From assembly GCA_007922305.1 (NCBI GenBank), contig ML677351.1:15563878-15627877 (forward strand): a DNA stretch of 64,000 nucleotides, given 5' to 3'. Both the position numbers and the translations under genes were made by a program. The notes beneath the pieces were generated by a model, which saw only the letters and a program-made list of their open reading frames with translations, searched no databases and was not told where the DNA came from. Below, piece by piece: positions 23,701-36,514 of this stretch (its first letter is position 1; the number at the start of each line of letters is the position of its first letter). This DNA is from Dermatemys mawii. Lineage: Eukaryota; Chordata; Testudines; Dermatemydidae.

Positions 23701-25266
23701 AGATTAGGCTAGTAATAATGCATAGCATTAGCTCTTGCTCCTATAATTAGCGCCTCTTCAATAGACATACTGTTTGACCAGCGATCCAATTATGTGCAGC
23801 TCATTGCAGGATTAAGGCTTTGTTATTTAAAGTCATATCCAGACCAAGAAGAGATTTCTCACATTAGTGGCTGTCTGAAGGTACTGTAGGAGGAAATCTG
23901 TTGAACTTGGTCAGTTTGAAGGCCTATCAACCTCGAAGGTTTCTTTACAAATGAACTTTTAAAACTTTGAAAATACAGTATTTGTAAGGAATTCATGAAC
24001 TTTACATTTGTGCTCATTACCACATTATAGAAAAATACTAAGTACTAAACCATTTTCTAAATGAAAACATGCCAGTCAAATCATACCTAAAACAATGAAA
24101 TAGGACAGTGATTTCATTCCAATTCCTGGTAGTTAGGTTTCCCCATTATGTGCCACAAGCTGACAGTCTCAACAGATGTGCTAAGGACTGAGTGGTCACA
24201 AAGTGAATTATCCTGTCCCTCCCTTAAAGTAGTCCCTCCATGTCATAGTCAAGACACATTGATCAGGCAAGGTCAGAAAATCTCAGATTGCTGTTATCTG
24301 TGCTGTTTTTGTTCTCTGGATTAATAGTGGCTGCAGCCTTAAATACTGTTAATCTGCAACTTTCAAAAGCACTATATTCACTAAAACAAATTTTACAAAG
24401 ATAAACATTCTTACATAAACAGTTTATCAGATGAGGTGGGTAAGGCATAAATTATTTCCAATTATTGATCACCCTTCATATTACCTTCGAATTTCCACTT
24501 TGCTCTGCCAATTCTGAGTTCTAAAGACATCAGTCACGCAAGTAAAATAAATAATGTATTAACAGTCAGTCCACTGGATATCTTAAAGCATATTGTGGTG
24601 GTTGAGGGCTTTCACAGAATTCAATTTACTATTGCAATGGCATTATTAACATCAAATGATTCTTTGATTAATATAGTCATTTCTTCTATTTGAAATTTTC
24701 TGTGCAAGTTCTTAAACTAGTTGAAATTTTGGTTGCTTAAAAAGGCACTATTCACTCAGAATGGAGAATACTGCTAATGGCGCCACAGATGCCTAGGTAA
24801 CTCATAACTTTTAAATGGACGATCACTGAATAAGCATTAATATGGCATCCATCACTATAACATTCGGGGAAAATTTGATGTGGTTTAGAATGCAATCAAT
24901 ACTGCCCAAGTTTAGGAAGAAAAAGTACCCATGATGCTTTATATCAGTGCGACTTCACAGGACAGAGATGGATAAACCTTGCCAAAAGGCTGAATATTAG
25001 GGGTACTGGAACAAGCAGTTCATAAAAAACTGTACTTCAGACTTAGGTTAGTTTCTCTGGATAAAATGTTAAATACCTTTTTGCTTAGGGCCATCTCGAT
25101 AATGTCACAAAAATGTTAGTGAAAGTTAATGGAGAAGACTTTGTGATACCACAAGGGAATGAAGTGGTGACAATGCAAATTCATGGAATGTTATGATTAG
25201 GACAAAATGATTTGGATGAAGCATTGGGCTGCTGAAACCATGTCAGTGTAATTCTAGAGATATGTA
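20721..25266. other. AT-rich stretch, no gene or repeat recognised
   Basis: About 4.5 kb with chance frames only (for example 22406-22744 plus, 22755-23102 minus, 23352-23601 both strands). No splice-flanked exon or domain could be argued. Confidence 0.5.
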
Positions 25267-26319
25267 TGTGAGAGTCTGTACCCTTATGTTCACCCTTTTT
25301 ACAGGACTCTGATAAATTACAAAGTATGCCTTGTGAGGTATCATTTGAAAACTCATAGTTTGCTGGTCATTAATGTCCTGGTAAAATATATGTGGCAACA
25401 ATGTATGTAAAGTTATAAGATTTTACCATATGAGTTTAGTTAGACATGCTCCAAGTTTAGAAAAGCAGACACAACTCAATTCCCCAGAGGAAAAAGGCTA
25501 GCACAGCACTTCAGCCGGGTGTTAACTTAATCATGGGCTATCTCTTGGTTAAGTGGCCATTTTTGGCAGGAAGAAGGGTCTTAGTGAAAAATTTACATCT
25601 TGGCAAAGGAACAGCTGGAAATTCCCCAAAAGTGAGAAGAGAGGACACAAATCATCTCTCCCTTCATCTCTATTCAAGGCATCAAGGACACTTGAAAGAC
25701 AAAGGCAGCATCATTAGACGAGGGAGTGATCTGTGCTGAAAGATTCAGCCAGTAAGACTGCTAAAACATGTGGTGAGAGAGATCCTTTGCTCCGACTTCA
25801 CGTTTGATTGTTAAATTAGGTATTAGTTTGTGTTTTGCCTTTCATTTTCTTGCAACCAAATTCTGACTTTTATCACTCATTATTTATTTATTTAAAAGCT
25901 TTCTGTAGTTAATACACTTGTTTTATTGTTTTATCTAAGCCAGTGTGTTTGGACTGAAGTGTTTGGATAGCTCCATTTGAGATAACACGGTTTGTGCACA
26001 TGGCTTTCTATTAATGAAACAATAACACTAATATGAGCTTGTATTGTCCAGGAGGGTGCTGGGCAATAGGAAATGCACATTTCTGGGGGAAAGTCTGGAA
26101 CTGAGAACTGCAGTGTAATTCAAGAGTGACAGGCTGATTGGCTGAAGCTCTCTTTCTGTATAGCTGGTGGGGGGCATTTTAAATGCTGAAGATTGTGTAT
26201 GAACAGGCCAGGAGCGGTTGCTCTCATAGGAAAGCAGTGTAAAAGGCACCCCAGGTTGAAGAAATGAGGGGAAACAGCTGTCCAATTGTCCAGATTGTAC
26301 CCTGGGTAATGTCACAACA
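25267..26319 (+). mobile_element. Probable solo LTR (about 1 kb)
   Basis: It starts TGTGAGAGTCTGTACCCTTA and may end AATGTCACAACA, giving TG...CA ends. The internal sequence ('TTGTGAGGTATCATTTGAAA', 'CCAGTGTGTTTGGACTGAAG') matches my memory of an LTR-type repeat in turtle genomes. I did not find a convincing target duplication or any retroviral coding sequence, so the boundaries and the class are uncertain. Confidence 0.5.
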
Positions 26320-28139
26320 TAAAAGGCTGGAACCAGAGCAGCCATGTCAGCGCCAGGTAACTGTCCCTTATTCCAGCCACCCAATACACCCCTTAAAAAA
26401 ACTTTTACAGGGCTTGTATAATATGCTGCCTCTGGTGACTTAACAACAAGAATCTAAAATTACTAGTTCTATTTTGGCCCCATCTACAGTAGGGATAAAA
26501 CCCCATTTGCCAAGCTGTTTTAAAATGTGCCTCTCACTGTATTACTTGAGCATTCTTTACAGATATTTTTCATGCACAGGAATGCCCTTCCATGTTAACA
26601 CCGCTTCTCATCCGCCTCTTTTTCGGAACCCACTTCAGGGACCAGGTTCCAATTAGCATCAGGCTGACCCTACATATTATGAAACTACATACCAGAAGGG
26701 AGTGATGGGGTTTGCAGCAAGTTCTGAAGATGACACTGCTTGGGCTCAGCCTGATTAAAGCAATCTGTGTCAGGACAAGACAAATATGTGGTATATATTA
26801 GAGAAAACAGTAATGGAAAAGGCACGTAGGGTGAATTAATTCAAGCTTTCACATACAAAAAAACAGGAACAGCGAAGAGAAATTAAGACTATTTTAAGAC
26901 AAGTTTGTTAAGAGATAAAGAATCTAAGGGGGAAAGATACATGATGGCAGCTCCAGCTAGTAGCAGATGCAAAGAAGAATCTCTGACTGCTTTGTGTAAA
27001 AGGATGTAGAAGGGAAGTCCTATAAAAAAGGTGTCAGTATGAAGGAAAGCAGAGATAAGATCACTAAGAGAGACTGATTAAAGTTCATAGAGTTTTTCAA
27101 AAATAAGGATAGGAATTCTGACATGCATCCTGATATGACTGGGGAGAAGATGGAAGTGGTTTTGGGATGGGAGTGATATCCCTTGTGCATGTTGGAAGGT
27201 AGGCAGCCACATACCATGCATGCTGGAATCTGGGAGAACTGAGGCAAAAAATCTATTCCTCTTTATCCTTCAAGAGCCTCTTTCCATCTTGCGAAGCTTC
27301 AGTGTTGTGAATATAGTGAATAAATATATGAAATGGCTTATATTGTCATGGCCATTATAGCTTTGCAGGTGATCCATTGGTAACTGTGCTCTGGAGCTTT
27401 CTCCATATTTATAGTCCAGGGTGGTGCACACTCTGGAAATCTTCCAACTTTCAGATTGGGGCATAAATACTGATGAAGTTCCATAATGCAGCAGCATCAG
27501 ATCTGGTTCAAAGACTCTCCTCCTTACATTTTCCTCTTCAAACCAATTGATCAGGTCTTTACAGCCCCCAATTTGAGATATGAGATGACTCCTATTGTAT
27601 TCCTTCTTCCCTTTATTCCTTCTCCCTATTTGCTGAATACGAAGTCTAGCTATTGGGTACTGGGAAAAGATCAGAAATTGTAATTAATTACTCTTCTAAT
27701 ATGTGTTACATGCATCCTTTCTAAATCTGGTGTGATGTGAAGTATAAAGAATTTTTTCAGCTGATTTGTTGATGGAATACGCTAAGATGCTGAAAATCTA
27801 ACTGGGATGTTACTGATATCCCTAAGACTGATACAATTAACTTCTCAGTAAAAAAATCAAGTTTATTCCGAGTTGATTCAGCACTGATACATTTATCCCA
27901 CATCCTCAGAAAAATAGGTAGCAAACCATTTCAAAAATTACTCCACCAAAACAATAAAATAAATAAATAAATAAACTTCAACCACCTGAAAACTGACATT
28001 TCCAAAGTGATGAATCTTGGATTAAGTCATGTGAAATGTCAAAATGGAGAGAGAAAAAAAATCAATAGCTGTACTGATGCAGCAATGTGAGGTCAATCAT
28101 TTTGTGATGAAGTGACAGACCACCCATGTCTTTTTAATG
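26320..28139. other. No gene or repeat recognised
   Basis: A short AAAT microsatellite lies at about 27955-27975. Frames at 27020-27683 show no domain. Confidence 0.5.
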
Positions 28140-28404
28140 GCAATATTTTAAAAATGTGAAATACTCGAAAGGCACTGGAGATTAATCTAGCAAACTGAAT
28201 CGCCTTTTCACAAGAGAATTATTAATTAATATTGGAGTGCAACAACGGCATGGTAAACCAACATGTTTCAGGCATCCTAATAATTGATTCACCAATCTCA
28301 TCCCGGTAATTTCACCTTCTACAAACTCAAAATGACCCCTGTGGCGGCTTCTTCATAAGACTGCAAATTATATCAGGGTTGGGTTGAGGATGGAAATGAA
28401 CTGA
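28140..28404. promoter_or_regulatory. Candidate conserved non-coding element (tentative)
   Basis: Non-repetitive sequence dense in ATTA/TAAT cores ('GAGATTAATCTAGC', 'TATTAATTAATATTGG', 'CCTAATAATTGATTC'). The texture suggests a homeodomain-bound element, but this is only an inference from words. Confidence 0.22.
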
Positions 28405-28480
28405 AAGCCTGGGCCCTGATCCTGCAAACTTGTTTTGTGCTTGCAGACCTTTATCCTTATGTCAAATTCAGTGGCCTCAC
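28405..28480. repeat. Old palindromic MITE fragment
   Basis: Contains GGGCCCTGATCCTGCAAACT followed by a degraded second half. Same type as 3405-3512 and 15155-15250. Confidence 0.4.
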
Positions 28481-30379
28481 ACTTAGTGGAAACGTGAGAA
28501 AAAAGACTCAGAAACTGAGCCAATAGATCTTCCCTAGGACCAGGGAGAAGAGCTACTGAATGAATAACTGTACCTACAAGTAGCTTGATATTCTATTGGA
28601 GTCTATTCACATAAGGGAAAAAGTAGTGTTATGGAGAAGTACGTAGCATAATGTTTTCCATGTCAACTAACTTATTACTATTTTTTATTTATCTTAGCAA
28701 GACCTCAAGCAGTGGCATTCAGTGATTAATCATTTTTTAAATCAAATGATATTTTCATCTGAGAGAAAAGCAGAAGTTCACTGGAACTGCAGAACTTCTG
28801 CAAAGTTGTTAGTGATCACAACAGACAATAGGGCAGAGAAAATCATTCTCCTCTTTGTATTTCATAAATGGAGAAGGTTGTTTAATTGAAAAAGTGGATG
28901 TTTGAGCTAATATCAGGGCTCATTCACTTTAAATAAAAATGGCATTAACTCATTATCCTATTCCTAAACCTATCTAGTCCTGCTGTATAATAAAATGTAT
29001 TTCATACTGTCAGTATATAGATTGCTGCTTCACAGTCTTAAGGGGATGTCCAAAATGAAGATGTAACCATATTGAAAAATGCAATAGTACTAGTACAAGA
29101 AAGCTGCTTTGTGAGGTTTTCCCTTTGAGGTTAGACACTGTATTTATTATTTATATCTTCTATTGTTGTTTGTAGAGAAAATAGAAAAAACACTCTATGA
29201 AGAATATTGATGCATCGTATCAGGAGTTGTTTTCATTTTAGGAATTTATTTACAGCAAGAAAAAATCATCTAGCTTTTGAAATGAGATTTTTTTTCACTC
29301 CACCACCCACTCCCAAACCAGCACCAGTGCAATTGTGGTGGTGAACACCAGCCTGCGTCAATTCATTCGATAATGGTGGACCAGGCTGGAGCACTTCAAA
29401 GTATGACTGATAGACTGTTGCTTTCCCAAACCTGGTGGGAATCTTATTCAACTAAATGTGGTCAATAAATGTAAAATGAGATAACATTTATTATCTTTGA
29501 AGAGCTGATAGATCAATACTTCCTTTCAAAATGTCTTGGCTATGGCAATTGATTCACAGACATGAATTTAAAAAACACCATTAGCAAATAACTAGCGATG
29601 TGGATGTGAATTGATTTCTTCAAAACAATTTTAATTCAGGAATTGGGCTCTGGGGTATAAAGCAAGTGTAAAAGAAAACTGTGTAAGGTATGTAATGTTG
29701 CGGGTAAGGCGTGATTCATCATCTGCATTTACATAAACACAAGAAATCAGAGAATCATGAAATCATGAAAAAATGGTGTCCTCTGACAGCTCACAGAAAT
29801 ACATTTTGGGTTCTTTTTATTTGCTTTAAGGTTTTTGAAGTTTTAGGGGACACATAGTTCATGTTTTCAAGCTTTTCCCTGGAAGGAGAATACATGTTTA
29901 TTTCCAAATGGAAACTGAGAGTCTCATGACTTCAGGAGCTGGGATTTTAAGAAAAACCCAAATTTCATAAGACACATTAAAATCATAATAGTTGGCAACA
30001 CTATATCTGTCCTATTGTCTCAGTTACCTATTACTTTATGAATGTTAAAAGAGTGATAAGGTTGCAAAGTTAAGCACTCAAAATTTAGGAAATGCCAGAA
30101 TTATGATTGCCCCATGAGATTTAATTCAGGCCTCCTAAGTATATGGATTATAATACAGTCTTTAACTACATGATCCCACACTATGTTTCCCATAGGGTCC
30201 CTGCCTCGTTCAGTGCACAGGATGGATTATGCTCCCTGCATGGGTAACTGTTCAGTATTTCTTCTTATCTTTATAATTCAGTGTGTAGCCCAAGGCTTTA
30301 TTTATTGCACATCATCCAAACCTTGTGCTTGAATTATTAATTTGCTCATGGACTTTTCTATGGTGCTGTCACTGTAGCA
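28481..30379. other. AT-rich stretch, no feature recognised
   Basis: No frames of note; no repeat that I can name. Confidence 0.5.
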
Positions 30380-30500
30380 TCAAATGCTTCATAAGCATTA
30401 GTGAATTTATCTTCCGAACAACCTCTGGGAGATGGTATTGCTATCTCTGCTTTACAGAGCGGGGACAGAGACACAGAGATTAGGGCCAAAATTGTCTAAG
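30380..30500 (-). repeat. MIR SINE, 3' core part (split copy)
   Basis: Read on the minus strand, 'TAATCTCTGTGTCTCTGTCC' and the following GTAAAGCAGAGATAGCAATA match the MIR core ('TAACCTCTCTGTGCCTCAGT...'), continuing to 'AATTCACTAATGCTTATGAA'. The 5' part of the same MIR lies at 31622-31740, so the copy is split by younger insertions. Confidence 0.65.
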
Positions 30501-30539
30501 GTGTCCATTGCTTTTGCATGTCCAATCTGAGACATCTAG

Positions 30540-30658
30540 GGCCTGATTTTTCAGAGCATTTATCACTTTCATAGCCCTTCACATGCTCTAAGTACAGATT
30601 CCATTGACTTCAGTTACATCTGTGAATGTTTGGCAGTTCTACAGATCTGGACCAGTTG
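30540..30658. repeat. Palindromic MITE fragment (CCTGATTTTCAGAG type)
   Basis: Left 'GGGCCTGATTTTTCAGAGCA' with 'CCATTGACTTCAG' in the middle and a degraded complementary right part. It sits between the MIR 3' part and the CR1 3' end. Confidence 0.4.
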
Positions 30659-30659
30659 T

Positions 30660-31605
30660 CTGAAGTTAGACTCATAGACTGTAAGGTCAGAAGGGACCAT
30701 CATGACCTCTGCCTGCAGATCGCAGGCCACAGAACCTCACCCAACCACTCCTTTAAGAGACCCCTAACCTCTGGCTGAGTTACCAAAGTTCCCAAATTCT
30801 GATTTAAAGACTTCAAGTTACAGAGACTCCACCATTTACATTAGTTTAAACTTGCAAGTGACCCTTACCCCATGTTGCAGAAGAAGGTAATTCCCCACTT
30901 CCCAGGGTGCCTGACAATCTGATCTGGGGAAAAATTCCTGCTAGCTGTCACAGATCAGCTACATGCCCTTTTTGTAGGCAGTCCTGTCATACCATCCCCT
31001 CCATAAACTTATTAAACCAGTCTTGAAGCCAGTTAGGTTTTTTGCCCCCACAGCTCCCTGTGGAAGTTTGTTGTAAGACTTTACTCCTCCAGTGGTTTGA
31101 AACCTTCCTGTAATTTGAAGCCTAAACTTGTTGATGGCCAGTTTATATCCATTTGTTCTTATGTCCACAATGTCTCTTAACTTAAACAAATCCTCACCCT
31201 CCCTGATATTGATCCCTCTGATGTGTTTATAGAAACAATCATGTCTCCCTTCAGCCTTCTTTCAGTGTAGGTTAAACAAGCCAAGTTCTTTGAGTCTCCT
31301 CTCATAAGGTAGGTTTTCCATTCCTCGGATCATCCTAGTAGCCTTCACTGCATCTGTTCCAGGTTTAATTCATCTTTCTTAAACATGGGAGACCAGAATT
31401 TCACACAGTATTCCAGATGATGTCTCACCAGTGCTTTGTATAATGGTACTAACACTTCCCTATCTCTAATGGAAGCACCTGGCCTGATGCATCCTGGGAC
31501 TGCATTAGCTCTTTTCACAGCCACATCACACTGGCAGCTCCTAGTCATCCTGTGATCAACCAGTATACCAAAGGCATCTAGAAAGTGAGGAACATTCAAT
31601 CAGTG
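30660..31605 (-). pseudogene. CR1 LINE 3' part, minus strand
   Basis: Two minus-strand frames, 31599-31345 and 31189-30959, form the C-terminal part of a CR1 reverse transcriptase: 'VPLYKALVRHHLEYCVKFWS' followed by 'FKKDELNLEQMQ', then 'FKLRDIVDIRTNGYKLAINK' and a final 'VKSYNKLPQGAVGAKNLTGF' block. They are in different frames, so at least one frameshift separates them. The 3' untranslated tail runs to about 30660, ending in the family's 'GGTCCCTTCTGACCTTACAG' sequence. The copy is 5'-truncated and lies inside an older MIR. Confidence 0.82.
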
Positions 31606-31621
31606 ACCACATGAAAATTTC

Positions 31622-31740
31622 AGTTTAAGTGACTTGCCCAGGATCACATAGGAACTATGTGGCAGAGGCAGGGATAGAATTCAGTTCTCTAGAGCAGAAT
31701 TCAAATGCCTTAATCACAAGACCATCCTGTCTCTTCCTCA
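31622..31740 (-). repeat. MIR SINE, tRNA-derived head and core (split copy)
   Basis: On the plus strand the text 'AGTGACTTGCCCAGGATCAC' and 'GTGGCAGAGGCAGGGATAGA' is the reverse complement of the MIR core and B-box region. It continues toward the A-box near 31715-31735. The 3' half is displaced to 30380-30500. Confidence 0.75.
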
Positions 31741-32144
31741 CTCGTTATACATTTTCCAGCTCTTGCAATAAACGAGGCCTGTTCTACAGACAACAGCCAT
31801 GTTCACTACACCAGAGTCTGTGATTATGTAATTAAAGACTGTATTATAAGCGCACACACAAATATGAACTAGCATATGCTAAACTAAATTCTAAGTGCTT
31901 GATCTGGCACCTGAATGTTGTTGTAACATAGGGATTTTTATGTAGCTTCCTAAATTAAAAACTAAGACAAAGTGAAAAAACAAATTCCATTATGTGGAAT
32001 CATATTGATCCCCACACAAGTCACAATCAGGGTTGGGACATTTGAATCTACAGCACATACCTCTACCACTTCAATTAACAGAAAAATTGGCAGCAAAGTA
32101 GGCTGTTATCCTACATACGCTACACTAGAGTGGAGATGAGACTA
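31741..32144. other. No gene or repeat recognised
   Basis: AT-rich spacer between the MIR and the mariner-like MITE. Confidence 0.5.
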
Positions 32145-32264
32145 GGGTGACAAGATGTTCCGATTTTATAGGGACAGTCCCAATATTTGGGTCTTTTTTA
32201 TATATGGGCACCTATTACTCCCTGACCCCTGTCCCGATTTTTCACATTTGCTGTCTGGTCACCC
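32145..32264 (-). mobile_element. Short mariner-like MITE, copy 2
   Basis: Flanked by TA on both sides (32143-32144 and 32265-32266). Ends GGGTGACAAGATGT and 'TGTCTGGTCACCC' are inverted. The interior ('CCGATTTTATAGGGACAGTC', 'TATATATGGGCACCTATTAC') is the reverse complement of the copy at 5838-5955. About 120 bp. Confidence 0.8.
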
Positions 32265-32892
32265 TAGATGAGACTCATTTTGCCAGGGGATTCCACAGCT
32301 ATTTGATGACAGCAGAGGAATGGTGACACTAAGGACTCTTTTATTGAGCGTGCACAAACTGAGATTTTCAAAGATTATAATTTAGCCAGATTTGTGGGGA
32401 TTTTCATGCAAATAGCAAAAGACACATACATCCCTGACACTAGGGTGACCTCCTGCACCAAGTCTGAATTCCCTGCTCCAAAAGCATGGGATTCTAGAAT
32501 TTCTCAATACGAAGTTGTTAAGGACTGATTTTGTACCCCTCCCCCCCAAAAAAAGAAAAAAAATCCCTAAATCAGTTCCTAAAAATGACTGAACCATTTT
32601 AATTGAAATTTAAAAAAAAATCACCACAGGCAAACACCCATCATGGAAACAATTTAGGTTTGGGAAAAGCGCAGATAACCAAAACCAGGGTATTATTATG
32701 GAAAGTGTTGGACAACCTTAACTACAGGTGCAACTACTAATTCAGCCTGTAATACAATAATTTGTATGTCTCAAAACCCAATTTTCTTTGTTAAAAGGGC
32801 ATTGTAACTCCAATCTGCCAACAATGATTTCTATTGCAGATTAACCTTAATAGCTAGATTTATTTACTTTCTAAGCAAGCGCATATTTAGGA
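32265..32892. other. No gene or repeat recognised
   Basis: Poly-A and poly-C patches lie near 32540-32570. No coding signal. Confidence 0.45.
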
Positions 32893-33040
32893 AGCCAGAT
32901 TTTCAAAAAAGCCCAGCAGCCAACAATTCCCAGTTAGACAGCTAAACATAGTGGCAAGAGTTTCAAAAATGCTCAGCACCCTGCAGCTCCATTATCCTCT
33001 CTGATGGCCGCTGAATGTTGAGCACTTCTGAAAACTGACC
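32893..33040. repeat. Palindromic MITE fragments (TTCAAAAATGCTCAGCAC type)
   Basis: Two related half-units: 'AAGCCAGATTTTCAAAAAAG' and 'GAGTTTCAAAAATGCTCAGC', the second paired with 'GAGCACTTCTGAAAACTGAC' in inverse orientation. Old and decayed. Confidence 0.45.
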
Positions 33041-35717
33041 ACTTCCTTTAGGAGCATAAATGGGAGCTTTAAAAATCAGCTGTGTCAGAACGAAGCTGCT
33101 GTGCCCATCTAATCTATTGTCCCAGTAAGATCTTTCCTGAAAAAACTGTACATGACTCAATGATTTCTATCATGGGAAATTCTCGTTCTCTCTTATGAGA
33201 GGCAACATTTACTTCAACGAGCAACACTTCCAGGTGGAGAAGAACTGTAAGTATATCTTGCTTTTGACATTATGAACTTTCAAGTGTAATAGGAAAATAC
33301 TGTTTGCTTGCATTACGTAATGTAGCAAAAACAAGTATGGTATTTTCTTGCATGCTGTGCACTCATCCAATATTACAGATAACACTCCTTTTTGACTTTG
33401 CAAAAAATAGTCAACAGTTCTTAAAAGAAAGGGACCTAATTCATCCACCACGTAACTCCACTGAAATCAGTGGAGTGCAGTGGATGAATTTGGAACCAGG
33501 AGTTACAATGGAATATGCCACTCTAAGGTACAATACTCACCACCAGAGACTACAATTAAAAAAACGTAAGGCAACAGGGATTCAACATCAGAATACATAT
33601 ATCTCAATTTTCTTTATTAGCCCATTAATTTTAAAAAAATCAAGGATGGAGTGGAGGTTTGTGGGGTATGAGGAGAGAAGAGGTGGAACATTGGTGACTG
33701 ACATGTAAGAGGCAAGAGTAAAAAGAGATACTAATGCAAGCAGACAAGCAGGAGGTCAGTAACAGAAAAGGGATCCAAAATGGGGAGGGGAATCACAGCA
33801 GAAATAGAGCCAGCTGGGGAGAAGGCTCAGCAGCTGTCTGCAGCATCTGGTTGGAGGAAAGAGCCTGAAGAGCCACCTGAAGAGGACAAGCAGGGTACTG
33901 AGAAACTATTAGAACATTGTAAATGTTAATCTTTTGGAGATTTAAGCTATTTTCCAATGTATCATGTTGATGACACTTCAGAATGAAGGACGCAGTTGAG
34001 CAAAACATTTAAGCATGTGTTTTTGCTGAATGGGGGCATAAAGTATTAAACAATCAATAGGGGCTCCCTAATTCAAATCTGAGAACCAGAATTTGGTACA
34101 AATTGGCACAGCTCCACTAACTTCAGATGACTTGCACCTTAATATCTATAACCTTTGGGTGGAGTTTAATGTGTATATTTTGACTGCATACACTCTCTAA
34201 CTGAACATATTACTCCCATAAAATACCAGCAGCACCTTAGGGATATCCTAACTGGAAAGGTTTTCATTATAGAATTACTATATCAGGTGGAAATTTACAT
34301 TTATTCTGGTCACTTACAATATTTTTCAGTGTTAGTATAACATTCAGACATTGCCTGCACAAAGAAAAGTTAAACCAAAAGTTGGAGAATGCTTCTATAC
34401 TTACTTTACAGAATAAACTTTGAGGGGTTTATTGACATGCCAGCTTCCAATATAAAATGTCATGACTGCAGTATTGACTAACATCGTATCAAAATAAACA
34501 TCTGAAAACTGAGATTATGGTTTGAGCTTCCAAGACAATCTTCCTGAACCAACATCACAACATTTTTTTGAGTACAAATATATATCCATCAGCTAAAGCA
34601 TATAAAAATCCTGTTAAAAATTGTATTTGATGGGATGCTAACATTTCTCAGATTTTTTCCATAGGCAACTAAGCTCCTAGTATTTTCCTTATTCTTTTTG
34701 TGCTGCATTTTCACTGAGTATCATCCCACTGGGAAGTTGGCAAAGAGTACTTTTACTTAATCACAAGCATTTGAAAAAATTGTTTTGGAGATAAGGTTCC
34801 TAGCAGAAGAGTACACAAGACAATAAGCATCTTTTGGGGCTGATTCAATAACAAAACAAAGTTGAAGTGTTTATCACAGAAAAACTAATTCATTGTGAGT
34901 TAAATACAACCCCAGTTTCATTATTTATATTGTATAAGACACAAAATAATTAAATCAACCCTAATATAAAGAATGCTTCTCTTGCCATATGATTGTATAA
35001 AAGTTCAATGCTGTTCCCTTGTCAGATTTCCCACTGACATCACAACAGGGGTTTGGCATAAATGAACAACTGTCCATCAGTCTCAAAAAAAGGGGAAAAA
35101 AAGGAATATTTTAGGGCATAGTTTGTTTGGTCACAGGTAACATCAATACAAGTTTTCAGTGTCATTTGTTGGGGACAACTTTTTAAATGGACTAATTCAC
35201 TGAAATCCTTTCATGCAATATGATTCATTAAATCATATTAAAATGAAATATGTATGATTAGGCAACATTCAGGCCACACAGGTAACATTAAAAAAAATGA
35301 AAAGCAAAAGTTAAGGATCAACAAGATAAACTTGGTCACGTTGTACATACTATATGCAGCATTTTTTATTCCTGCTTTCTGGTTAAATACGTGACTCCAT
35401 TTATTTCTTAAGTTCTAAAATGTATTGTAAACTATGCAAGGTGTGTATCATAGATGTGTTAATAATGGAACCTTAATTTTTGCCTTCTGATTCTTTAAAA
35501 TTTTAAATGGTGCATTGTTAATGATATCTACCTATAGTTTTAGCATTTAATTTCATTGGAAATACATATAAAGAAAAAGGACTTTGCCATGATTAATGTT
35601 ACATGTTAAATGTTTCCAATCATACTTTAAATCCAGACCTCCATTAATGGGGAGGGAAACAGCAGAATTCATGTACAGGTGGGACAACTAATCATAGATT
35701 TGAAACAATTTTCCAGA
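33041..35717. other. No gene recognised
   Basis: Frame 33304-33708 (134 codons, plus) includes a short palindrome (33448-33473, AACTCCACTGAAATCAGTGG...) that belongs to an old MITE-like repeat; I see no protein family in it. The rest is AT-rich. Confidence 0.45.
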
Positions 35718-36295
35718 GAGGTACTGTAGTCTAGTGCAGGGGTTCTCAAATTTCATTGCACTGCGACCCCCTTCCGACAACAAAAATTACTTTATGATCC
35801 CAGGAGGAGGGACTGACACCCGAGCCCTGTCACGGTGGGTGGAGGTGATGGGATAATTAAAGCCTGAGCTCTACCAACCCGGTCACAAGGTTCAAAACCC
35901 AAGCATAAGGGCTTCAGCCCCAGGCAGGGGGCCTGTAACCTGAGCCCAGCCACCCAGAGCCGGAACCCTCAGTCTTCAGCTTCATCCCTGGTGGTGTGCC
36001 TGGGCTTTGGCCCCAGTGCTGGGGCTTGGGCTTTGGCCCCAGGCTCCAGAAAGTCTAAGCCAGCCCTGGCAACCCCATTAAAACAGAGTGTTGTGACCCA
36101 CTTTGGGATCCCGACCTACAGTTTGAGAACCGCTGATCTAGTGAAAGTAACATCTTGTACCACAGAGACAGGGGTTATACTTTTAGATTTGCCACAAACT
36201 TACTGTATGATGTTGGGTTGGGAAAGTTGCTTAAATATTGTTGTGCCTCTGTTTCCCTATCTGTAAAACAGTATGAATGATATACAGTACTTCCA
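35718..36295 (+). repeat. MIR SINE interrupted by a hAT MITE
   Basis: The head 'GAGGTACTGTAGTCTAGTG' (35718-35736) is the tRNA-derived start of a MIR. The copy resumes after the insertion at 36144 and its core follows: 'GTATGATGTTGGGTTGGG', then 'TTGTGCCTCTGTTTCCCTAT' and 'CTGTAAAACAGTATGAATGA' to about 36295. The target duplication of the hAT element consists of MIR sequence. Confidence 0.7.
35737..36135. mobile_element. hAT-type MITE, 399 bp, with 8-bp target duplication
   Basis: Ends CAGGGGTTCTCAAA and TTTGAGAACCGCTG are inverted terminal repeats (13 of 14). It is flanked by GTCTAGTG (35729-35736) and ATCTAGTG (36136-36143), an 8-bp duplication with one change, as expected for hAT transposition. 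The interior is GC-rich and non-coding, with repeated 'GGGCTTTGGCCCCAG' units. It needs a transposase from elsewhere. Confidence 0.88.
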
Positions 36296-36514
36296 TAAGG
36301 AGCAAGGAGCGAAGAGGACTGATAAAACCAGTCAATGCAAGAGATTGAAACAGAACTCAGCCATCTGGCTTTTAGCCTCATGTATGTTCCCCTCAGGCGT
36401 TTATGAGATGAGGAAGGAGGAGGAGGACCCCTTTTTTCAGGCCTCACTTTTCTCAAACAATTTTGGAAATCTGTCCTGATCTGCTCTGGAGTAATAGAAG
36501 GAGCTAAGGAATTG
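36296..36514. other. No feature recognised
   Basis: Short spacer; overlapping chance frames on both strands only. Confidence 0.4.

Noticed and set aside
33304..33708. 134-codon plus-strand frame
   Set aside because: No family resemblance; it covers a short palindrome typical of an old repeat and has no exon signals I could defend.
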